Shown here piece after piece: positions 1 through 10,968 of a stretch of 64,000 nucleotides of DNA. The DNA is from Cryptomeria japonica. Taxonomy: Eukaryota; Streptophyta; Pinopsida; Cupressales; Cupressaceae. The position numbers and the translations under genes were made by a program. The notes beneath the pieces were generated by a model that saw only the letters and a list, made by a program, of their open reading frames with translations, was not told the DNA's origin and made no database searches. The stretch covers positions 446,438,538-446,502,537 of the forward strand of contig NC_081413.1 in NCBI RefSeq assembly GCF_030272615.1, written 5' to 3'. How positions within the stretch are numbered: the stretch's first letter is position 1; each line of letters opens with the position of its first letter.

Positions 1-690
1 GTGGTAAGTGTTGCAAGGATATTGTAGATAGTGGAAGTACTCACAATTTGGTATTTGAGGATATAGTTGTGAAGCTTGGATTGAAGAGGCTTGAGCATCC
101 TTGTCTTTATGAGGTAAGTTGGTTGGAAGATGATCAAAATATAGAGATCAAGGAATAGTGTTTGGTGAATTTTAACATTCAGCCTTTTAGAGATGAGGTT
201 TTGTGTGATATTGTATCTATGAGTGCTTCTCATGTCTTGTTGGGAAAACCTTGGTAGTTTCATAGAGGAGCTATTTATGACTATAGAAGAAACCTAATCA
301 CTATTGAGAAGGATGGGCAATAGTTCACATTGATTTCTTTGAAGGAGAAAGAGAAGAAGGTGAAGAATCTGAGTCCTAAGAAAAGTTGTAGTACTGAGAA
401 ACTCATGGCATACGTTATGCCAGAAGATTACTTGAAGAAATATTTGATAGAACTAGTGGCAGAGGTTATACCAGAGGGTGACATGAGTTTGCAAAAGGAT
501 CTGACATATGAGCTTGATAGACAGATCAAACTAGTTGACAGAGAGTTTATGGTGACAAACCGAATGAAGTCTTATGGAAAAAACAAATCAAAGGTGCAGA
601 AGAAGGAAGACAATAAATAGAGACAATGTATATATCTGAAGAAAAGGAAGAGAAACAAAGGGAGACAAAGGCTAGAGGCACTGATAGTTG
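1..690 (+). pseudogene. Ty3/gypsy protease-region fragment
   Basis: This is a broken fragment of a gypsy polyprotein covering the retropepsin-like aspartic protease. The frame from the window start shows the active-site motif DSGSTHN near position 30, and the flap-side motif HVLLGKPW near 232-255. Several in-frame stops interrupt it, for example TAG near 157 and at 256. The frame reopens at 330-620 as a lysine-rich linker. The DSGST and LLGKPW pairing is typical of the protease upstream of RT in plant gypsy elements, and its style is chromovirus-like. The RT that follows at 1360 looks Tat-like, so the two pieces may come from different elements. The 5' part lies outside the window. Confidence 0.7.
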
Positions 691-1359
691 CTTGATTTTT
701 GTGGCAGATCTTATTTTCAATTTACAGGCTAGTTCATGTGCTTAATTCCACATTTCTAGTTCATTTGGGTTCTTTTCCAATCAGTTATTGCTTTCGGATG
801 ATTGTTTTTGGGTTATGGGAGAGTTCTTGTGCTTACTGGTTGGTTTTCCTTCATTACTGGAATGATTCTTGGCATGTGGATCTATCTTGGGTCATGTCCG
901 ACGTTCTTTGGTGTGTGGCCAACCTTCCCGTTGAACCGCACTTTGTGGTTGTTATTTTCCAGAAAGATTCCTTTAATTCTTAGGGAAGACCTAATTACAC
1001 GTTTCATTTTCCTGCATTGGTAAATGCAATCTTATGAGGCTAACCCGAATATGTTCTGGTAGGTATAAATATAACATTATGTAATCATTTGTAGGGGTAG
1101 AGAAAGTAGATTTGAAAATAAGGATTGATATTTACATTTTGTGATCTGGTTGATTCTTAGAGTCCCAATTGGACTATAACTAGCTAATAGCTTGCATGTA
1201 ACCAGTTAATTGATGGATGTTCTTTGATGATTATATGATGATAGTTGGATGATTTCTGAAAGTTCTAAGGCAATAATACGATCTATTTATATGATCTTGT
1301 TATGCATTCTTGCTACTTTTGTTGTGTTACTTTTTCTACATAAGCCAATTGATTCTCTT
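691..1359 (+). repeat. probable solo-LTR or LTR remnant (gypsy family), boundaries unresolved
   Basis: No protein family is visible here, and the short open frames have no recognisable motif. The stretch has LTR-like features: a TATA-like GGTATAAATA near 1063-1072, and the phrase CTTGGCATGTGG near 870. That phrase recurs in the LTR-like stretch near 41860. It lies between protease-like and RT-like coding fragments, where a solo LTR could have inserted. I cannot find a clean TG..CA pair or a target-site duplication, so this call is tentative. Confidence 0.3.
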
Positions 1360-1618
1360 TGAGGGTTTTACCGATTATGGTTGCATTAGGACAAAATCAA
1401 CTCCTAAGAAAGTTTATATTGGCACAAAAATCAGTCCAAAAATTAGGTCTATGTTAGTGGCTCTATTGAGGAAATACAAACATGTTTTCTCTTGGTCATA
1501 TGATGACCTAAAATCCTATAGGGAAGATTTGTTCCAACATGATATTCCTTTGAATCCTAGTGCAAAACCCTTTAGGCAGAAACATTGATCTATCAATCCA
1601 GTCCTTAGACCTAAGATG
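1360..1618 (+). pseudogene. Element A: gypsy (Tat-like) RT N-terminal segment
   Basis: The frame ending near 1588 has the linker into reverse transcriptase typical of Tat/Athila-type plant gypsy pol: LLRKYKHVFSWSYDDL followed by QHDIPLNP and AKPFRQ. A TGA at 1587-1589 breaks it, and the same frame then runs on to position 1618. There it stops at the left end of element B and resumes at 28541, beyond B's right LTR. The five bases AGATG at 1614-1618 recur at 28541-28545, as expected of a target-site duplication. This ties the two pol pieces to one original element. Confidence 0.75.
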
Positions 1619-2853
1619 TTGGCATATGATCATTTTATCTTAACTAGTAATTGTGTGTTTGCTTGATGCAACCGGTACATGTTTGCTTTGTAAAGAGACT
1701 ATATTGTTGTATGTTATCATTGATAGAAAATATGTTTCTACAATCATCTTAGTTCTATAGTTTAGTTGGCAAGGCTTAACCAGTAAGCAGAGATAGTTTT
1801 TATTAGAACTCATAATTAGGACTTTAACAGGTAAGAGATAGACAATTATATGTTGACAACTGGTACAGGAAATCTATGAAGAATGGGATGATGCGGTTTT
1901 GTATAAATAATGAAGGTTGGTAGATGACGTTATGTTCATGCTCGCATGTGTAGATTCGATCAAGTGAATGAGATTTGATTGACAAACTAGGTATTCTGAC
2001 TGAGACTTAACCGGTAGTAATGCAAATCACTCAGATCAGTAAAATGACATAGAATTGGATTTGTTATGTCAGTGGTCGACAGAACTAAAGTGTGCAATAT
2101 AGGATTGACTAGATGCATTGAACCTAGGGAATTGTTACAAGGTTATAGCCAACCTAATAATATTTTTAAAATGTGTGATGAGTTATGAAGGCATATATGA
2201 GTATGAGCTTGAATGTGTAAGGATTGATTAGAGAATTTTGTATTTTTGATAGTGCGGTGATTGGAGGATTTTAGATATGAAGTATATGTGATATTGTAAT
2301 GTTTTGAAGTAGATCTTACTAGACACTAAAGGTGTTATGTTGAGATCATTTGAACTTGTTGTCTCCCTAAAAGTTGTAGGAAGAAAATCCTCTCACAAGG
2401 TCACTCCTAACAGGCTGCAGTCGGATCCTAATAGGTTTGATCATTAAATCCTCTAACCAGGTGACACATTAACTTGTGTTTGCAAGTCCCAGTAACTTGG
2501 GTAGCTCCTAATAGGGCTAGTACTCACAAGCCTTATTCTATAGCTCTTAACCAAGCTTAGACACTCCTAATAGGGTGTGCCCCTAACCAGGTGTTGTAAA
2601 CCTTAACCGGTCAGATCTCTATACTACAGATAGTGGATCTTTGTGGGTACCAACTCCCACCATGGTTTTCCCCATTTGGGTTTTCCACGTATAATCTCTT
2701 GTGTCATATTGTTTCTTCTTTATGTGGTGATTGCATACTTGGTTTTATTTCTTATATGCCTATTGATTTTTAAGTTGGTAAAATTGATAATCAGATTTGT
2801 ATTGTTTTTACTTTCACTGATTCACCCCCTCTCAGTGCCTTATAAGTTCATCA
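1617..2853 (+). repeat. Element B left (5') LTR
   Basis: It begins TGTTGGCATATGATC and ends TAAGTTCATCA. It aligns along its length with 27299-28540, but with many substitutions, so the insertion is old. The 3' part carries repeated CTCCTAA(C/T)(A/C)GG phrases (about 2400-2600) and a module near 2656-2690 (CCCACCATGG, then GGGTTTTCCAC). All copia-type LTRs in this window share that module. CACCCCCTCTCAGTGCC lies just before the end. Confidence 0.85.
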
Positions 2854-2855
2854 AT

Positions 2856-2869
2856 TGGTATCAGAGACA
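2856..2869 (+). other. Element B primer-binding site
   Basis: TGGTATCAGAGAC begins two bases after the left LTR. It matches the initiator-Met-tRNA-type primer site (TGGTATCAGAGC) common in plant copia elements through its first eleven bases. Confidence 0.8.
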
Positions 2870-2953
2870 AACTTCCTTAAGGCCTAACCACTTGGAAGGG
2901 ATCTCTAATCCTAAGGCAAATATGGGGGAAGGAATGACTTATTGAGAGATGGC

Positions 2954-4032
2954 TAAGGAACTTGCAGAAACCAAGGAAGATCTAGAAACCCTAAGAGGCA
3001 AGTATAAGACATCACTAACTAAAAGGAAACAATTGACCGAACAATATTGTGAGATTAATTGAAAGCATCTCTTTTGATGGAGAAAGCATAGATGCATTGG
3101 TTGAGGAAGTGGAGAAACTAAATGGTGAGAAACTTTACCTGAGGAGAGAGCTTTAAGCCCTTGCAATCGGGATGAGTCAAGAACTTGAAGCTATGAGGGT
3201 AGTTGAAAACAAGATCAAAGAGAAAGATCATGAGATCTATAAGATAAATCAGGAAAATGGCACTCTATATGCACACTGGCTTGAGGAGAAAGAAGAGAAA
3301 GAAGAAATCAAAGTGGATCTTGATATGGAAATGTCTGTTAGAGAGACTCTTATGAAGCAAAATGAAGATCTTACTAAAGAGCTTGTAGAAGCTAAGCTTG
3401 CAAAATTCAAAAAGAGTTCTACTATGTTGGATGAATAGATCTAATCTCATAGGATGAATGGTGATACATTTGGGTTAGGATATAATACATTTGAGAAAGG
3501 GGAACCTTTTGGTACCAAGAGAAACATGCATGAAGGTAAAACAAATCCTAAGGCTCAGAAACCTATTGGTAAGAATGCTTACAAACCTGTTTGTTTTAAT
3601 TGTCATAAACCAGGACATACTACTAATGTTTGTAGAAGTAGATCCAATATTAATACTGGTTATAGACCTAATACTAGATATGTGCCTAGAAAATTTGAAG
3701 GTTACTATTATACATGCAACATGTATGGGCATAGATCTATCGAATGCAAGTATGGAGATAATTATCCAACACCTCATATAAATCCAAGAATTGTTGGTGA
3801 TTGCAAAAGGAATTTCAATGACCAGAGAAGCACTAATTGGAAAAGACCCTATGTTAACTAAACTAGTCCTTATGAGATGGCGAAAATAATCAATGTGATT
3901 TGTTCAATCTACAACAATTATGGACATGTGGTAATGAATTTTAGAAGAAGGACATGTAGAGGCAATGTAGGACCATGGAGAGCATCTGGAATGGCATGTT
4001 ATCATTGTAACAAATTGGGACACATTGCTCAG
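2954..4032 (+). pseudogene. Element B gag-like coiled-coil and zinc-knuckle protein, 5' part
   Basis: A broken frame starts near 2954 with a charged, heptad-rich region (MAKELAETKEDLETLRGK, later ENKIKEKDHEIYKINQEN at 3172-3438). A glycine/asparagine-rich stretch leads into zinc knuckles. Knuckle 1 (3592-3633) is an intact CX2CX4HX4C, CFNCHKPGHTTNVC. Knuckle 2 (about 3712-3753) has lost its first Cys. Knuckle 3 (about 3901) is badly decayed. Knuckle 4 begins CYHCNKLGHIA and is cut at 4032 by element C, resuming at 16358. No copia capsid (UBN2-like) domain is visible. The layout matches the protein at 48296-49408 in element E. Such a protein probably binds RNA or nucleocapsid. Confidence 0.75.
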
Positions 4033-5308
4033 TGTAGACACCTAAAAATGGTCAACGCTTGTGGAATCATACTTTAACATTTGCGCATTGCCTTATTTTA
4101 GGGTTTTTGCATCGCATTAACATTTATCCTATGTTACGCACTTGGTCTTTATCATTTTCCAGCATCGATTCTTTCTTTTGCATTATTCATTTGTCTCACT
4201 TTCGAATTTGGTCTTGTCAATAACAATCTTTAATCATGATTTTGGTCGATCTTGTCAATCTCTTATCAACTTGTCAATCTCATCGTTTTGCGATCAATTT
4301 GTCATCGATCCTTGTCCTCTTCAATCATGTCAATTTGGATCAATTTGTCATTGTTCCTCAGTGCATTTATCAATCAAATCATTTATCAATTCAAAATCAT
4401 GATCAAATCGATTATTCAATCAGGACCTAATTGTCATCTTTGCATTTCTAATTCATCTTCTAGGGTTTCATGATTTAGTCATTTAACCTTGTTTGTCATT
4501 TCTCCCTCTAGGTTAAATAATTTATTTATTTATCCTAGGTCTTCTTGTCACAATTAAATGTTTATTTAATTGGCTAACTAATTCTTATATCTTCGTGAAT
4601 TAATTAATAAATGAAAAATTGTTAATTAAATCACTTAATTCCTAATTTCCACCTATTTTCTAATTTGTCAAATTCAATTTCCACCTAATTAATTTCTCTC
4701 TAGTTCTCCCTATTTTTGTGCTTTGGTGGAAGCATGAATTTCTCATGCGTCATACTTTTGGCATAGCAAGATGTCATAAGCTTCTAGTCCTCTAACCTTT
4801 GCATTGGCAATATGTCATAATTCATGACATAGAAGGTGTCATAACCTTCTTCTTTCCACTCAATTTTCCCATTTTGAAATCAATTGCCTCTAATATCAAT
4901 TTCATGCTAATCTTGTCTTTTCTCCAATTTATCTATGAATTGGATGAATTTCTTCAATCCTGATCTAATAATCACATTATCTAATAACCACTTTGTCGAA
5001 TCAATCACGCTTCGAGTATTCTTGAGCAATCATCTTGTCTACTTGCTTTCATATCATGATCATGCACTAGTAGGTGAGATCCACAACAAAGCTATTTGAA
5101 GAAGAAAGAACGACAATGGAGCTGCATGAAGGAGACAATCGAATCTGCATCTGGTTTGCTTAGTTTTTTTTAGTTTTGAATGTTTTGCTTTCATGTCTCT
5201 ATTGAGTGTAATTAGGATTGATCATTGCATTTGTTCTTTCGTGATTGAGCTAGATTAGTATTATGACTAATACCACTTGCTTTGATGATTTCTGATTTCC
5301 TAGCTTCA
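4033..5308 (+). repeat. Element C left LTR
   Basis: It begins TGTAGACACCTAAAAATGG and ends CCTAGCTTCA. It is very similar to 15101-16357, with few substitutions. The left copy has 19 extra bases near 4258-4278, flanked by the repeat CTTGTCAATCTC. That suggests a replication-slippage deletion in the right copy. This pair looks clearly less diverged than the LTR pair of element B, as expected from the nesting order. Confidence 0.9.
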
Positions 5309-5313
5309 TTAAT

Positions 5314-5332
5314 TGGTGAACCTGATGTGAAC
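5314..5332 (+). other. Element C primer-binding site
   Basis: TGGTGAACCTGATGTGAAC starts five bases after the LTR end. The minus strand of element D has nearly the same sequence in the same place (39640-39657). I cannot assign the tRNA with confidence; it is not the initiator Met type used by the copia elements here. Confidence 0.6.
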
Positions 5333-5420
5333 TAACCCCCTAATCATGCTTTTGAGTGCTTTTGAGTTGATTTGCAGGTCAAAAACCCAAGAAATAGGGT
5401 AGTGCAGTGTTTTCTGGGAA

Positions 5421-5560
5421 CTTCTGCGCCTGTGTCAAGCCTTCTGCGCCTGTGTCAGATATTCTGCGCCTGTGTCAAGGACATTTTGTGCCTGTGTCAG
5501 ACATTCTGCGCCTGTGTCAAGGACATTTTGTGCCTGTGTCAGACATTCTGCGCCTATGTA
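5421..5560 (+). repeat. Short tandem repeat TGCGCCTGTGTCA, seven units
   Basis: Seven imperfect units of TGCGCCTGTGTC or TGTGCCTGTGTC, spaced about 18-21 bases, lie in the leader of element C. The same motif occurs as its reverse complement at 14532-14570, next to the start of the antisense PMD frame. Confidence 0.8.
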
Positions 5561-7307
5561 GGGCCAAAAACAGAGGTAAAAGATAGTGTTTTTCACTTGC
5601 AAATTGTTTTGCTTTTGCATTCTATTTCTGCTTTTTTGGTTTTGTTGGTACTGATTCTCTTTGTAGAACCTTGGCATACGCATGACAAAGACAACAAATG
5701 AAACTACTAACACATTTTTGTGCAGGTTCGATAGTCAAAGACTAAACATATCAAACTTGTGACTTGGGTTTTGCAGGTTGGCTTGGACTACAACTAAACT
5801 TTGTGTTTGCAATTAATTTTTAGGCACCTAGTGATTTCTAAATAGGATGGAATGAATTTATGTTTGATTTGATTGTTGATTTTGACATTGGAGTAGGAGA
5901 GTATGCTCTCATCCTTCTTAGGGTGATCAAAAATCCAGATCTTTGATACCATGCTCATGTCTTTGATTGTGTGTCACCTTTAGAGGGCCTGCCTTCCCGA
6001 CCATTTACTTTTGCAAGCAAGTGATAATTGTGAGAAGGGAACGACCCAAAGTGAGTACGACTAGAATACCTTGGCATTCTAACTCACTATAAACAAATAC
6101 CTGATGGGTGAAAGATTTGGAGGAAGGGTTACGTGGGAATTGCAGTTACTTGGGAAGTGATGACCATTGAACTCTTTCTCATATCAACATCTAAGTAGGA
6201 CCTCATGATCTAAATCGTGCTTGCGCAACTACATTTTTTTGGTATCTTGGTGGGCTTAATGTCTCAATCATGCTTGCGTGATGCCAAGGAGTAACGCTTA
6301 ACAGAAATCCTTACTAAACACCTTGTATTTAGAGGCCAAAAATCCTTCTAGTTGCTTGAGAAGGACAAGTTCGGATACTTGGAAGAGATACTAAGTTCGC
6401 CATGGGGAGATTTCCATGGGGACTAATGCTTGGCTGCCCTGAGAAGTGGGTGCCATGGAGGGGAGCCCGTGGGGTCAAGCATCTATGTATTCTCCTTGAA
6501 TCCCATAATGAGTCTACCTCTCAAGTACCTAATGTCCTTGCCTACCATAAGAAATGTGTGAATGAGCATGATTGTCTTGAGTCTAAGTTAAAATATCTTG
6601 TCTTCTTTTCTTGTCAAAAGTTGAGTTGTGTCTCATTTCAGAAACAAGACAAATTGATTCAAAACAAGGTTAAACACAAGAGTATTTCATCCAACAAAGT
6701 TCAAAACATATTCAAACATGGTTGTCAAACATTTTTCAAAGTCTTGTCTCAACATTCATGTCACTTAGATCGAGGTTCATCCTAGGTGCCCATTTCGCAA
6801 AGTCATTGTCAACTACCAAGGTTAGGTTTCACCTAGGTCATACTCCTTTGAATATCAATAAGGGTCATCCATTTGCATGTGTCCTCTTGCATTAGAGTAA
6901 TACCATTGTCATACATTTACATTTGCATACCCTAGGTCTCTTCATTAAGTTTAGGTCATTATCATATCATATTAGGGTCATTTGCATAGTAATTGTCCCT
7001 TTTCATATAGTGTCAAAAATAGGTTTTGTCATACTTGAGTAATCCAAATCTTTGAATAAACCCTAAGTTATTGTTAGGAAGTCTAGACCTTATCAAACTT
7101 TTGTCTTTTTGTCATCAATGTCATTTGGTCAAACCTAGCTTAGTATCCAAGCATATAGGTGAGACATTGTCAATTTGTCCTATTGTCACTTGATCCTTTT
7201 GTCCTTTGAGGTCTAGACATCATTTCAATTTCCTAAGGGTCTCATTTTTAGAATTGCATTCATGAGTCTGTCAAAATCTTGAAAAGTCTAAAAAACATTA
7301 AGTTGCA
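5561..7307 (+). other. Element C leader region, no recognised gene
   Basis: This stretch lies between the leader repeat and the long sense frame. A 127-codon open frame at 6402-6785 begins just after several CCATGG phrases (6398-6460) and has no recognisable domain. It ends in a Lys/Gln-rich tail. The rest is AT-rich with many GTCA/CATTTG phrases. I see no motif that assigns a function. Confidence 0.5.
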
Positions 7308-10195
7308 TTGTCATCCTTTAGGTTGCATTTGTCAATCCCATTAGTTGCATTGCATAGTGACATGTTTGTTGAAATGAGGTCTCAACCTTCTTACGAAGCC
7401 ATGTCATCAGAATTGAGCAATCAATCATGTCAATCCAATCTCTACATGTCTCAGAACTTGGATCAAACTTTTTATGATGAAACAAATCTCCAAATACAAA
7501 AACTAGAGGAGAAACTAGCTCAAGAAAAGGAGATATTGGAACAAAGAGTGAAAAACATTGTGAAGAATAGATCACAAATGTCCAAAATGTTTCAAAAATT
7601 TCTAGGTCGAAATCCAAAGATTGAGCCAATTGATGTAAGATCTCTTCTTGAGTGATCAAACATACCAGCTCTCCTCTCCCAAATAGAGATGATGAAACAA
7701 TTTCAAGAAAAGAGACAACAACAATTTCAACATTATGTGCCTCCACAACAAGAACAAGAGGTGTTTACTATCAATCAGATTTTCAACCATCACAACCAAT
7801 TGTTCAACATTTCCAACAAACACAACCAATGGTCCAACATTTACAACCAACACAACCAATGGTCCAATTTCAACAATATGTCCAACCAACTATACAATGT
7901 CAACAAAAAGTTCAACCAATGGTGGAATATCAACAAGTTCAATCAGCATATCAATGTCAACAACCACAACCAAACATTCGAAAACAAAGGTTGCAGCACA
8001 CACCAAGCCAAGTTTCAAACATGTTGGAACAATTGAACCAAGACCAATATCAAAACATGACATCAAATCAAAAACAAGTTCAAATTCCAGATCCAATCAT
8101 GTCAAAACCTCGAAAGAAAGGTGGCTTTATTGCAATGATCTTAAGGAAATTACCAAGTGAGTTCTTTGAGGAAGATCAAACTAATACAATTATGTCTAGC
8201 AATGCCTCATCCCCCCACAAACAAATTGACTCTCCAATGGCATCTATCCCTACACCTCTAGAAGTTTCACAAGAACCTTCTATATTGTCCTCATCAAACA
8301 ATACACCCAAGGATGAAATTACCCAAGAGCTATCCATAATTGATTGCCAAGATAATCCAATTCATGATGCACATCCTTGTCATGTTTCAGAAATACAAGA
8401 CTCAATGCCACCATGCACTTTATTGCCATTACCTGTTTTAGAGGACCCCATTCGAAGTCCTTCTTCCTCATGTTCAAGCATTGATTTCTTGCCAGAATCC
8501 ATCACAAATGTTCAAAGTGCATCTCCTTCATGCCAAAACATTGAGTCCTTGTCAGAATCCGCCATGCATATCCAAAGTCCAACCTCATGTCAAGAGGATA
8601 ATTTAGATCACAAAGAAATGAGTCTTAAAGAAAATCAAGATCAAGATCCTGAAACCTTATCATCCCATCCAATTGTTGACCAGGACCCCATGTTCCTAGA
8701 CACTCATGATGATTCCCCTATTCTTGTCCATCCTATCCAAAGTCCTATTGACACTCCATTCCTCGAGCAAGATCAAGATATCCTAGTCCACCAAATCCCA
8801 AACGATCCCCTTCCATTTCATGAAAAAAATGTCCTTTCAAATCCCATTGACATTCAAGATATCCCTTCCATCCTTTTCGATGATCCCATTAAAAGTCAAG
8901 AGCAAAGCACCTTTAAAGAGGATTCTAATGATCTACCTCCTTGTCAAGATCAAATTATTCCTTTAAATCCTCCACAAGATCCACTTGTTCCTCCATCTCC
9001 TTGTCTTAATGCTCCATATACACTCCAAGATCTCATTCCTTTTGATGATCCCATTATTTCTTCCATTCCATCTCTTGAAGAGCCTGTCATTGAACCATGT
9101 CCACTACACAATCCTAGTCCCCCTCATGATCCTAATCCCACTCATGATTCTAACATGTCAGTGCAAGATGTTCATGAACCCTCGACATGCATAATGGGTT
9201 CTTCCACTGTGGTGCAATCCGATCCACTTCAAGATCTCATTATTTCTCTCATATCATATCCACCTCATAATGGACTCGCGTTTTCTTCCCAAAGAAAAGA
9301 GTATCCTGCAAGTCAAGATATTCATAAAGGCAAAGGAGTAGACCTTCATGAGAAAGAACCCCTTCATGTCAAATAAGATCTTAAGGCTCATGTCTACACA
9401 ACTCACTCTCAAGACGTTGGTATCCCTCCATCAAAATCAAAACATACACCTTCCCCATCATACCTTCCATCCATCTTAGGTCCTTATATCCCTTTGTCCT
9501 CTATGCAAGGTCAGCAAAGGCACACATCCTTGAGTAAATTTCATCCATCCAAAAGAAGTCCATTTCATTCATATCCATGCATGCATTCCTTTCCCCTTCC
9601 AAGCAATTTGGATGCCAAGTATAAAAGTCATAAATCTAGCAATCCACATGTATTCAAGGATCAACATGTCCAATATAATCGACATGTCAAAACAGAGAAC
9701 AATATGATCTATAAAGAAAAAGAAATATCCAAAAGGCCACAAAGGCCCACTGAGCAAAATATAGCAAAGTCAAAATATATATGGGTTCCTAAATCCCTTG
9801 TGCAAGCAATGCACTCCAAGGAACCACAAAAGCATGAAAAATCAAAAACCATGTGGATCCCTAACTGGCTCCTTGAAGTGCAAAAGCCTAAAGAAACATC
9901 CAACTTGGCATCCAAAGTTGCTATTCCTCCATCTAACCCTCTCAAGTCTATTCCTCCACCACCTTCTTCATCCGTTTTGGGCCCTTATGTCCCAAAATCC
10001 ATAGCCTTTCCTTCGTCAAAATCTCAATATCCAAAATACATTTTTCCTCCATCAGTCCATCACCCCTCAAGGTGTGTGCCCATGTCGATCTTGCCTTCAT
10101 TTCCATCCACTGAAGCCCAATTCCTCCAATACCCTACATATTATCCAATGCATATTTTCCATCCTTCCATCCCTTTGATCCAATCAAAAAGGTGA
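7308..10195 (+). pseudogene. Element C long sense frame: coiled coil plus Gln/Pro/Ser-rich protein
   Basis: This is the main sense-strand coding region of element C, about 960 codons, and it is not assigned to a family. The N-terminal part (7308-7655) has a charged helix (IQKLEEKLAQEKEILEQRVK) that looks coiled-coil. A TGA at 7653 follows. The same frame continues to about 7780, where the likely phase shifts to the 7652-9376 frame. Next comes a Gln-rich stretch with repeated QPMVQ-type units (about 7785-7985). A basic patch (KPRKKGGF) follows, then a long Pro/Ser/Asp-rich region with repeated DDPI and QDPL units. A TAA at 9374 is the only stop before the same frame ends at 10195. Gag-like or extra-ORF function is possible; no zinc knuckle or protease motif is present. 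Confidence 0.55.
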
Positions 10196-10968
10196 AAAAA
10201 AAAAGAAAAAGAAAAAAAAAAGTAAAGCAAAAATAATTCGTCCACTGGTGAAAACCTGGCAAACAGGCACCTTGGGCAAGTACCGTGATGAAAACCTGGC
10301 AAATAGGTGTCATGCGTAATTTATGAACTTCTTGCACACCACACTTGGGGGCAGGTTTCCTCCTTCATATCCTTTTGTCCTTCATTGTTCCATTATCCTA
10401 TCGAACCCCTATCATTACCCTCCATTATCCTATAGTCCATCATGTCCATTTCCTCTTTCCACCTTTGATCTTGACAAGGCTAAGGATCTTCATGAGCATC
10501 ATGTATCTTGTTTGCAGCTTTTAGTCTATCATAGCTTTTGGTCATTTATCCATTTGCTTATTATAACCTTTCATCCATATTCCCTGTCTTATTGCAACTT
10601 TCTGCCACCATCCCTTAGCCAATCCCGACCTTTAGTCCATGTCCCTTATCCATTCTTGGTCTTGCTTATCCTATCCATATCTTATCACTATCCATACACT
10701 CTTTTTCATTCCTTGATCTTGATCTGACATAAGGATGTGAAATGCAAAACATATTTTTCAGAAACCTCTTGACATGTCCCTCATGCCATGTTCCTGCTTT
10801 ACATTGTCATATCTAGTCTCTTGTCCCATCACGCCATAGCCCTTGATAATTGCATCCACGTTGTCTCCATAATAAAAAGGCCTTTATCTTCCTTCTATCC
10901 ACCAACATTTCAGAAAGCCTATTTATTCACCTATCATATTCCTTGCCTTGCTAGACACTGGGGGCAAA
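10196..10968 (+). other. Element C: A-rich spacer, no gene recognised
   Basis: The long frame is followed at once by an A/G-rich run (10194-10222), then by two copies of GTGAAAACCTGGCAAA(C/T)AGG-like sequence (about 10248-10307). After these comes pyrimidine-rich sequence with many CCAT and TATCC phrases. No coding signature was recognised. Confidence 0.5.

Noticed and set aside
699-1023. Hydrophobic open frames resembling membrane proteins
   Set aside because: They lie in LTR-like sequence with a TATA-like box. Composition is T-rich in two overlapping frames and there is no family motif.
2643-2945. Hydrophobic frame at the end of element B's left LTR
   Set aside because: It overlaps the LTR end and the primer site; the apparent membrane segments reflect T-rich LTR DNA.
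4142-4473. Short open frames inside element C LTRs (repeated at 15204-15522)
   Set aside because: They appear in both LTRs only because the LTRs are copies. No coding signature.
5372-5701. Cys/Leu-rich open frame in the leader of C
   Set aside because: It is generated by the tandem GCGCCTGTGTC repeat, and it reads open on both strands.
7735-8160. Thr/Asn-rich frames in the Gln-rich region of element C
   Set aside because: Codon repeats of the CAA/CCA type read open in several phases; only the phase that continues to 9376 is long and joins the downstream coding.
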